DNA from: Agrobacterium tumefaciens | Lineage (GTDB): Bacteria; Pseudomonadota; Alphaproteobacteria; Rhizobiales; Rhizobiaceae | Direction of reading: 5' to 3' | DNA length: 64,000 nucleotides | Assembly: GCF_005221325.1 (NCBI RefSeq) | Contig: NZ_CP039889.1 | Coordinates: 558,001 to 622,000, forward strand | Part shown: one piece after another, positions 57,743 to 64,000 of the stretch | Layout of the letters: every line of letters begins with the position of its first letter | Position numbering within the stretch: position 1 is the stretch's first letter | The notes under the pieces: generated by a model | What the model saw: the letters and a program-made list of their open reading frames with translations, nothing else | What the model was told of the DNA's origin: nothing | Databases searched by the model: none | Made by a program: the position numbers and the translations under genes

Positions 57743-58065
57743 GTCGTCGTCATCCTTGCTTGGGGATCGGCCGTGCCGGAATAAACTGATCATAGAAAGC
57801 CTTTGGCCGGTCGGCGCACCGCAATTGCCATTCGCGGAAGCAGATTGTTGCGTATGCAGCCGCCAGTTTGGCAGAGAGTTGCGTTCGGGCAAACCGAAAG
57901 CCATCACCCGCCCCAGATTTACCGACTGGCGCAGACAGGATGCGGCATAAGATGCGGCGGCGGATAATAGCAACAGCGAAACATATCGAACCTTCCCATT
58001 TGTCGGGACAATCTTCTTCCGGCATCAGTCTATCAATGAATAACGAGACCAAACGGAGTTCCAGC
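57743..58065. other. Divergent promoter region, 323 bp
   Basis: Lies between the HAD/oxidase pair (-) and the GNAT/aminotransferase genes (+), so both promoters should be here. CGGAG at 58054-58058 is the ribosome site of the GNAT gene. Frames crossing the region from both genes do not look coding. Confidence 0.4.
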
Positions 58066-58902
58066 ATGCAGGTGAACCTCATCGATATCCAGGCGTTTCA
58101 ACCTGACCATCTCGACGCAGCCGTTGAATTATCCCGCCAGGCTGGGTGGCCGCACCGGAAGGACGACTGGGCGCTGGCCCTTTCCATCAGCAAGGGTTTC
58201 GTCGCGCTCGATAACGGGCGCGTCGTCGGGACAGCCATGGCGAGCCTTCTCGGCGACAGTTGCGCCACGGTGAATATGGTGATCGTCGATGAGGCCATGC
58301 GAGGCCGCGGCGTTGGTCGTCAGCTGATGCAGGCGGCGATGGCAGCAGCAGAAAATCGCGAATGCCGCTTGACGGCGACAGCCGACGGCCTGCCACTCTA
58401 CGAAAAAATGGGCTTTGTCGCCTGCGGCCAGGTGCTTCAATATCAGGGCGTTCCACTCGCTACCGACAGGCCGGCAGGCGTTGCATGGGCAGATAAGATT
58501 GAGCCAGCGGAACTTGCGGTGCTTGATGCCCAGGCCTTTGGCGCAGATCGAGGCAATCTATTTGCGGTGCTTGCAGAACGAGCCCGTTTCGCACTCGTGC
58601 AGGAGCAGGGCGTCATTAAGGGTTTTGCCGCCCTGCGTACCTTCGGACGTGGTGAAGTCATCGGCCCGATCGTTGCGGAAGATGTTGAAATCGCAAAAGA
58701 TTTGATTTCTTTCATAGTGTCCGAACGAGCCGGTGAATTCCTGCGCGTGGACACTACAGTGGATGCAGGCCTCGCACCCTGGCTTGCCGAACACGGCCTT
58801 GCCCATGTTGGCGGCGGCATCGCCATGCGCCGACCGAAAGCCGACATCGTAGCCGACAAAAAATTCAAGACATTCGCATTGACCAGCCAGGCACTCGGCT
58901 GA
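58066..58902 (+). CDS. Double-domain GNAT acetyltransferase (paralogue)
   Basis: 278-residue protein with the same two-domain order as the one at 47800-48678: N-terminal GNAT with MVIVDEAMRGRGVGRQLMQAAM as the acetyl-CoA loop and a C-terminal half with IKGFAALRTFGRGEVIGPIVAED. Both share GW followed by W about nine residues later at the N-terminus. Start ATG 58066 after CGGAG. It is followed by the aminotransferase gene 14 bases later, so it belongs to this catabolic operon. Confidence 0.87.
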   Translation: MQVNLIDIQAFQPDHLDAAVELSRQAGWPHRKDDWALALSISKGFVALDNGRVVGTAMASLLGDSCATVNMVIVDEAMRGRGVGRQLMQAAMAAAENRECRLTATADGLPLYEKMGFVACGQVLQYQGVPLATDRPAGVAWADKIEPAELAVLDAQAFGADRGNLFAVLAERARFALVQEQGVIKGFAALRTFGRGEVIGPIVAEDVEIAKDLISFIVSERAGEFLRVDTTVDAGLAPWLAEHGLAHVGGGIAMRRPKADIVADKKFKTFALTSQALG

Positions 58903-58916
58903 ATCGGGAGAGACCC

Positions 58917-60290
58917 ATGTTAAGCAATTCACTGATCGAACTGGACCGCGCCCATCTGGTGCACCCCGTCTCCTCCTTCCGCGGCCATGAAAAACTCGGC
59001 GTGCGGGTGTTGAAATCGGCAAGCGGCGCCACCGTCACCGATATGACAGGCCATCAGCTGATCGACGGTTTTGCCGGCCTCTGGTGCGTTAATGCCGGTT
59101 ACGGGCACGAGAGCATCGTCGAAGCGGCGGCAAAGCAGATGCGTGAATTGCCCTATGCCACCGCCTATTTCGACATTGGCAGCGAACCGGCGATCCGGCT
59201 GGCCTCGGAACTTGCCGACCGTGCGCCGGGTGATCTCAACCATGTCTATTTCACGCTTGGCGGTTCGGATGCCGTGGACAGCACCATCAGGTTCATCCGG
59301 TATTACTGGCATGCGAAAGGTCAGCCCCAGCGCGACCAGTTCATTTCCATCGAACAGGGGTATCACGGCTCCACCACCGCCGGCTCGGGCCTCACTGCGC
59401 TGCCCGCATTCCATGCGGGTTTCGGCGTGCCCTATGACTGGCAGCACAAAATTCCGTCGCATTATGCCTATCGCAATCCGGCAGGCAGCGATCCAGCCGC
59501 GATCATCGCATCCTCCCTGCAAATTCTGAAGGACAAGATCGAGGCCATCGGCCCGGACCGGGTCGCCGCCTTTTATGCTGAGCCCATTCAGGGCTCGGGC
59601 GGTGTTCTGGTGCCGCCGCCCGGCTGGATCAAGGCCATGCGCGAGCTTTGCCGTTCCTATGGCATTCTCTTTGTCGCCGATGAAGTCATCACCGGCTTTG
59701 GCCGCACGGGACCGCTGTTTGCCTGTGCCGACGAGGACATCGTGCCTGATTTCATCACGGCCGCAAAAGGCCTCACGTCGGGCTATGTGCCGATGGGCGC
59801 CGTCTTCATGGCCGACCATGTTTATGATACAATAGCAGACTTCGCGGGCGAGGCGGCCATCGGGCACGGATATACTTATTCCGCCCACCCCGTCAGCGCC
59901 GCCGTCGGTCTGGAAGTGCTGAAACTCTATGAAGGCGGACTGCTGGAAAATGGCCGCCGCGCCGGCCAAAGGCTGATGGCTGGCCTTGAAGGATTGAGAA
60001 GCCACCCGCTGGTTGGCGATGTGCGCGGCCGGGGCATGCTTGCCGCCGTCGAACTCGTGACCGACAAGGACAAGAAGACGCCCTTGCCGGCCGCGGCAGC
60101 CCCCGCGCGAAAAGTTTTCGACCGCGCTTGGGAAAACGGCCTCATCGTGCGCGCCTTCGCGAATGGCATCCTCGGCTATGCGCCGCCGCTCTGCTGCACC
60201 GATAGCGAAATCGATGCAATCGTCGAGCGGACGCTGAAGACGCTCGATCAGACACTTGAAGACCCCGCAGTGCGGGCAGCGATGGCCTGA
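58917..60290 (+). CDS. Class III aminotransferase (omega-amino acid/amine:pyruvate type)
   Basis: 457-residue PLP enzyme. PLP lysine is Lys284 in TAAKGLTSGYVPMGAV; the FVADEVITGFGRTG stretch holds the Asp that binds the PLP nitrogen; GGSDAVDSTIRFIRYY and GYHGSTTAGSG complete the fold. The type includes beta-alanine, putrescine and GABA:pyruvate aminotransferases. With the amine oxidase and succinate-semialdehyde dehydrogenase genes nearby, a diamine or omega-amino acid substrate is plausible. Confidence 0.9.
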   Translation: MLSNSLIELDRAHLVHPVSSFRGHEKLGVRVLKSASGATVTDMTGHQLIDGFAGLWCVNAGYGHESIVEAAAKQMRELPYATAYFDIGSEPAIRLASELADRAPGDLNHVYFTLGGSDAVDSTIRFIRYYWHAKGQPQRDQFISIEQGYHGSTTAGSGLTALPAFHAGFGVPYDWQHKIPSHYAYRNPAGSDPAAIIASSLQILKDKIEAIGPDRVAAFYAEPIQGSGGVLVPPPGWIKAMRELCRSYGILFVADEVITGFGRTGPLFACADEDIVPDFITAAKGLTSGYVPMGAVFMADHVYDTIADFAGEAAIGHGYTYSAHPVSAAVGLEVLKLYEGGLLENGRRAGQRLMAGLEGLRSHPLVGDVRGRGMLAAVELVTDKDKKTPLPAAAAPARKVFDRAWENGLIVRAFANGILGYAPPLCCTDSEIDAIVERTLKTLDQTLEDPAVRAAMA

Positions 60291-60546
60291 GAGGAAAAGC
60301 GGGCGGCGTTGCGGCACCCTCTCGAAATGTCGCAACGCACCGCATATTCGCAATATTCTGCCGAACAGCCGATCCATTTCGGCGTATCCAGCGTGCTGGA
60401 AGTGCCAAACTATCAATGCAAACGGCACTAAACGCCATAAAAAAGGGCGTAACCATAAATGGGAACGGGGCAAGGATCCCGTCCGGGAACAGAATAATCT
60501 GCCGCAGGCTCCCCAAGAGGCCAAGGCGGCGAAGCGGAGACCGACA

Positions 60547-61260
60547 TTGCCCAAAAACCTGAGCGACTTCAAATATATGAGCTTCGACGTGGTGGGAACA
60601 CTCATCGATTTCGAAGGCGGCTTGAAAGCGACGCTTGCCGAGATCGGCACGGAACACGGCGTGGAGGTCGATGGTGAAAAGGCGCTCGCGCTCTACCGCG
60701 CGGCCCGTTACTCCGATGCGACCGACCTGTTTCCAGCCGATCTCGTCCGTGTTTACCTGATCATCGCTCCTGAACTCGGCCTGCTGGCGGAACGCGCGCT
60801 TGGCGAGCGCCTGCGGGACGCGGCAAAAAGCTGGAAAGGCTTTGAAGACAGCCGCGCTGCCATGGCCGAACTTGCGAAGACGCACCGCCTCATCGCCATG
60901 ACCAATGCCCAGCGCTGGGCCTTCGAATATTTCTCGAAAGAGCTCGGTAATCCCTTTCATGCCGCTTTTACCGCCGATGATACCGGCACGGAAAAACCCG
61001 ACCCGGCCTTCTTCGAAAAGGTGTTTGCCTTCGTGGAAAGCGAGGGGGCATCGAAGGACGACATTCTGCATGTCGCGCAAAGCCAGTACCATGATATCGG
61101 CATTTCCCGGAAACTCGGGATGACCAATTGCTGGATCGAGCGCCGCCACGCCCAGAAGGGATATGGCGGCACGATCGAGCCGGAAAATTTCACCGAACCG
61201 GATTTCCACTTCACCTCAATGGCCGGCCTTGCCGCGGCCGTGAGGCAAACGGGCGGCTGA
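60547..61260 (+). CDS. HAD-family hydrolase, haloacid dehalogenase type II-like (second)
   Basis: 237-residue HAD enzyme, only distantly like the one at 57074-57742. Nucleophile region FDVVGTL with Asp14, then MTNAQRW as second motif, TGTEKPDPAFFEKVF with the catalytic Lys, and VAQSQYHDIGISRKLG. I start at TTG 60547, seven bases after GGAG; the frame continues back to 60256 but that part overlaps the aminotransferase end and does not look like HAD sequence. A 256-bp gap with a GCGTTGCG/CGCAACGC hairpin separates it from the aminotransferase. Confidence 0.83.
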   Translation: MPKNLSDFKYMSFDVVGTLIDFEGGLKATLAEIGTEHGVEVDGEKALALYRAARYSDATDLFPADLVRVYLIIAPELGLLAERALGERLRDAAKSWKGFEDSRAAMAELAKTHRLIAMTNAQRWAFEYFSKELGNPFHAAFTADDTGTEKPDPAFFEKVFAFVESEGASKDDILHVAQSQYHDIGISRKLGMTNCWIERRHAQKGYGGTIEPENFTEPDFHFTSMAGLAAAVRQTGG

Positions 61261-61353
61261 ATCGCTCCTCCCATGGGGTGCCGCGAACTGGGATGCGGCA
61301 TGCCGGACATTTCTGCTGACGCATTTCAACAAATCATACAAAAGGGGAAGACC

Positions 61354-62964
61354 ATGAGTGACAGAATAACAAACTGGACCCGCTCCGACGATGCCGCCGT
61401 TGAACAGGCGATCCGCCGCGGTGCGACGCGGCGCGAGCTGCTTCACATGATGCTGGCGGGTGGCGTCGCCCTTTCCGCCGGCTCGGCCATTCTCGGCCGC
61501 GCCTCGAACGCCGTGGCGGCCACTCCCGTCTCCGGCGGCACGCTGAAGGCGGCCGGCTGGTCCTCTTCCACCGCCGATACGCTCGATCCCGCGAAAGCCT
61601 CGCTTTCCACGGACTATGTCCGTTGCTGCGCGCTTTATAACCGGCTGAGCTTCCTCGATGCTTCCGGCACGCCGCAGATGGAACTGGCCGAATCCATCGA
61701 ATCCAAGGACGCCAAGACCTGGACGGTCAAGCTGCGTTCCGGCGTCACCTTCCATGATGGCAAGTCATTGACCGCCGACGACGTTGTTTATTCACTGAAG
61801 CGCCATCTCGATCCGGCCGTCGGCTCCAAGGTCGCCAAGATCGCAGCCCAGATGACCGGCTTCAAGGCGCTCGACAAGAGCACGGTCGAGATCACGCTGG
61901 CAAACGCGAATGCCGACCTGCCAGCCATTCTGGCCCTGCACCATTTCATGATCGTTGCCGACGGCGCGACCGATTTCTCCAAGGGCAACGGCACCGGCGC
62001 CTTCAAGCTCGAAAAATTCGAGCCCGGCGTCCGTTCGATCATGTCGAAAAACAGCAATTACTGGAAACAGAGCGGCCCGCACGTCGATAGTTTCGAGTTC
62101 TTCGCGATCGCCGAAGACAATGCCCGCGTCAACGCGCTGATTTCGGGCGATATCCATCTTGCGGCTGCGATCAATCCGCGTTCGCTGCGCCTGCTCGACA
62201 AGCAGGAGGGTATCGTTCTGTCCAAGGGAACGTCCGGCAACTATACCAACCTCAACATGCGGCTGGATCAGACGCCCGGTAACAATGCCGATTTCGTTGC
62301 CGGCATGAAGTCGATCGTCAATCGCGAGCAGATCGTTAAGGCGGCGCTGCGTGGCCTCGGCGAAGTCGGCAACGACCAGCCCGTGCCGCCCATGAGCCCC
62401 TACCACAATCCCGACCTGAAGCCGAAAGCCTTCGATCCGGACAAGGCGAAGTTTCACTTCGAAAAAGCGGGGCTCATCGGCCAGTCCATTCCGGTCATCA
62501 CCTCGGATGCCGCAAACTCCGCCGTGGACATGGCGATGATCATCCAGGCATCGGCCGCGGAAATCGGCGTCAAGCTGGACGTGCAGCGCGTTCCTTCCGA
62601 CGGTTACTGGAGCAATTACTGGCTGAAAGCGCCCATTCACTTCGGCAACATCAACCCGCGCCCGACCCCGGATATTCTGTTCTCGTTGCTTTACGCCTCC
62701 GACGCGCCATGGAACGAGAGCCAGTACAAGTCGCCGAAGTTCGACAAGATGATGCTCGAAGCACGCGGCATGCTGGACATGGAAAAGCGCAAGCAGATCT
62801 ACTTCGAGATGGAAACGATGATTTCCGAAGAGGCTGGCACGATCATTCCCGCCTATATTACGAATGTCGATGCCATCAACGCCAAGCTGAAGGGCCTGGA
62901 AGCCAATCCGCTCGGCGGCATGATGGGTTACGCCTTTGCGGAATACGTCTGGCTAGAAGCCTGA
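61354..62964 (+). CDS. ABC transporter substrate-binding protein, peptide type, with Tat-like signal
   Basis: 536-residue family-5 binding protein. The N-terminus is long, with TRRELLHMMLAGGVALSAGSAILG as a twin-arginine-like signal, and the mature part has KTWTVKLRSGVTFHDGKSLTADDVVYSLKRHLDP, typical of DppA/OppA proteins. AAGGGGAAG precedes ATG 61354. It heads the importer whose first permease follows. It contrasts with the Sec-type signal of the other peptide-binding protein in this window (22881-24425). Confidence 0.9.
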   Translation: MSDRITNWTRSDDAAVEQAIRRGATRRELLHMMLAGGVALSAGSAILGRASNAVAATPVSGGTLKAAGWSSSTADTLDPAKASLSTDYVRCCALYNRLSFLDASGTPQMELAESIESKDAKTWTVKLRSGVTFHDGKSLTADDVVYSLKRHLDPAVGSKVAKIAAQMTGFKALDKSTVEITLANANADLPAILALHHFMIVADGATDFSKGNGTGAFKLEKFEPGVRSIMSKNSNYWKQSGPHVDSFEFFAIAEDNARVNALISGDIHLAAAINPRSLRLLDKQEGIVLSKGTSGNYTNLNMRLDQTPGNNADFVAGMKSIVNREQIVKAALRGLGEVGNDQPVPPMSPYHNPDLKPKAFDPDKAKFHFEKAGLIGQSIPVITSDAANSAVDMAMIIQASAAEIGVKLDVQRVPSDGYWSNYWLKAPIHFGNINPRPTPDILFSLLYASDAPWNESQYKSPKFDKMMLEARGMLDMEKRKQIYFEMETMISEEAGTIIPAYITNVDAINAKLKGLEANPLGGMMGYAFAEYVWLEA

Positions 62965-62970
62965 TAGACC

Positions 62971-63140
62971 ATGGAGCCGGGCGCCGATGCGCCCGACAAC
63001 CTTTCCGCCGGTTGCGGAAAGCCTCCATAGCCGGAGCGGGATGGCGAAAGTGCAAGCGGTTTTCGCCTGAAATCCCGCCCCGGCTCTATAATTTGGATCA
63101 TGATGATTTCGGGTCGGCCCGGACCGAAATCATCATGACC
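62971..63140. repeat. Cluster of nested palindromes between binding protein and permease
   Basis: ATGGAG (62971-62976) and CTCCAT (63023-63028) enclose two perfect stems, GGGCGC/GCGCCC (62979-62994) and CTTTCCGC/GCGGAAAG (63001-63021), giving a three-way junction. Next comes GCGGGATGGCGAAA (63036-63049) pairing with TTTCGCC and ATCCCGC (63061-63078). A third unit has 15-bp arms TCATGATGATTTCGG and CCGAAATCATCATGA (about 63098-63138). It looks like an intergenic mosaic repeat and is likely to lower read-through to the permease. Confidence 0.65.
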
Positions 63141-63164
63141 CAGCCAGGTCGCAGGAGCATGTGA

Positions 63165-64000
63165 ATGAACAGCCGTATATTGTCCCTTGTCGCCAGGCGG
63201 CTGGTCGTCATGTTGACGACGCTGCTGATCGTGTCGTTTATCGTCTTTTCCGCCACCAGCCTTTTGCCCGGCGACACGGCGACGATCCTTCTCGGCCAGT
63301 CGGCGACGCCGGAGGCCGTGGCCGGTCTGCGCACCGCCATGCATCTTGACGACCCCGCCCTTTTTCGTTTCGTTCGCTGGCTGTTTGGCCTGCTGCACGG
63401 CGAACTCGGCACCTCCTATGCCAACAACATGGCGATTGCCGATCTCATCGGTCCACGTTTCATCAACTCCATGAAGCTTGCCGGCATCACCACCATTATT
63501 GCCGTGCCCCTGGCGCTCACACTCGGCATCAGCTCCGCCATGCTGCGCGGAACGCTTTATGATCGGGTTGTCACCATCCTGACCATCGGCGTTATCTCTG
63601 TGCCGGAATTCATGATCGCGACGCTTGCCGTGCTACTTTTCGCCGTTTACCTGAAATGGCTTCCCGCTTTGTCGCTGGTCAGCGAGATTCATTCCGTCTT
63701 CGATGTACTGCGTGTTTACGCCATGCCGGTCATCACGCTCACCTTCGTCGTCTCGGCGCAGATGATCCGCATGAGCCGCGCCGCCGTGATCGAAACGCTC
63801 GATACGCCCTATGTCGAAATGGCGCTCTTGAAGGGCGCGCCGCGCATGCGCATCGTGCTGCGCCATGCGCTGCCCAATGCGCTCGGCCCCATCGTCAATG
63901 CCGTGGCGCTGTCGCTTTCTTATCTCGTCGGCGGCGTCATCATCGTCGAGACGATCTTCAATTATCCTGGCATCGCCAAGCTGATGGTCGATGGCGTCGC
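63165..64000 (+). CDS. ABC transporter permease, DppB type (5' part, cut by window end)
   Basis: First 278 residues of a peptide-type permease; no stop before the window ends. It starts MNSRILSLVARRLVVMLTTL after CAGGAG, with the first hydrophobic span and then SLLPGDTATILLGQSATPEAVAGLRTAM, the DppB N-terminal signature. The EAA loop region is TPYVEMALLKGAPRMRIVLRHALPNALGP. It is the partner of the binding protein at 61354; the remaining permease and ATPase genes should lie beyond the window. Confidence 0.92.
   Translation, partial: MNSRILSLVARRLVVMLTTLLIVSFIVFSATSLLPGDTATILLGQSATPEAVAGLRTAMHLDDPALFRFVRWLFGLLHGELGTSYANNMAIADLIGPRFINSMKLAGITTIIAVPLALTLGISSAMLRGTLYDRVVTILTIGVISVPEFMIATLAVLLFAVYLKWLPALSLVSEIHSVFDVLRVYAMPVITLTFVVSAQMIRMSRAAVIETLDTPYVEMALLKGAPRMRIVLRHALPNALGPIVNAVALSLSYLVGGVIIVETIFNYPGIAKLMVDGV

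Noticed and set aside
60256..60546. N-terminal extension of the second HAD protein
   Set aside because: It overlaps the aminotransferase end and gives about 97 basic, unstructured residues; a TTG with a well-placed GGAG at 60547 starts exactly at the HAD domain.

Overview
The window is GC-rich, densely coded DNA of a rhizobial alphaproteobacterium. Agrobacterium or a close Rhizobiaceae relative is the best guess. The reasons are many ABC and TRAP uptake systems for small nitrogenous compounds and sugars, an aa3-oxidase subunit IV of the short alphaproteobacterial type, an 89-bp double-palindrome intergenic repeat of the RIME kind, and regulatory sites that look like rhizobial iron boxes. I recognised no rRNA, tRNA, transposase, phage gene or CRISPR array. 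It reads as chromosomal accessory metabolism.

Layout. 1-1432: 3' part of a malic enzyme with a phosphotransacetylase-like domain. 1657-7720 (+): polar amino-acid type ABC transporter, then an MmgE/PrpD protein and a flavin monooxygenase of the NtaA/EmoA kind; together they suggest import and breakage of an aminopolycarboxylate-like compound. 7799-12100: soluble tandem-PAS chemoreceptor, D-amino-acid-dehydrogenase-like flavoprotein, small exported protein, cytochrome oxidase subunit IV. 12363-15885: TRAP transporter, with the binding protein convergent to the two permease genes. 16190-16945: class-I glutamine amidotransferase-like hydrolase. 17029-20793 (-): ribose-type sugar ABC transporter. 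21310-29788 (-): LysR regulator, dipeptide/oligopeptide-type ABC transporter, a cytosolic beta-lactamase-fold hydrolase and an M20 amidohydrolase.

29969-42912 (-) is the most striking block. It holds an iron ABC transporter with two binding proteins, an ECF sigma factor and FecR-type anti-sigma pair, a TonB-dependent receptor with an STN signalling domain, a HasA-like hemophore and its type I secretion ATPase and adaptor. I read it as a complete Has-type heme/iron scavenging locus (apart from TonB/ExbBD and TolC) with iron-responsive sites at 38636-38650 and 42958-42999. The hemophore contains no histidine and no cysteine and carries an RTX-like C-terminal part, unlike the classical HasA. A divergent methyltransferase follows at 43026.

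44027-47735 (-): a cobalamin riboswitch leads a BtuF-C-D type ABC transporter whose last gene is translationally coupled to a blue-copper pseudoazurin; a Zur-like palindrome lies between the riboswitch and the first gene. 47800-64000: two paralogous double-domain GNAT acetyltransferases associated with two catabolic clusters. The first cluster holds a deacylase, hydroxypyruvate/glyoxylate reductase, cupin, two aldehyde dehydrogenases and a tartrate/D-malate-type dehydrogenase. The second holds an amine-type flavin oxidase, two HAD hydrolases, a class-III aminotransferase and the start of a peptide-type ABC transporter that runs off the window end.
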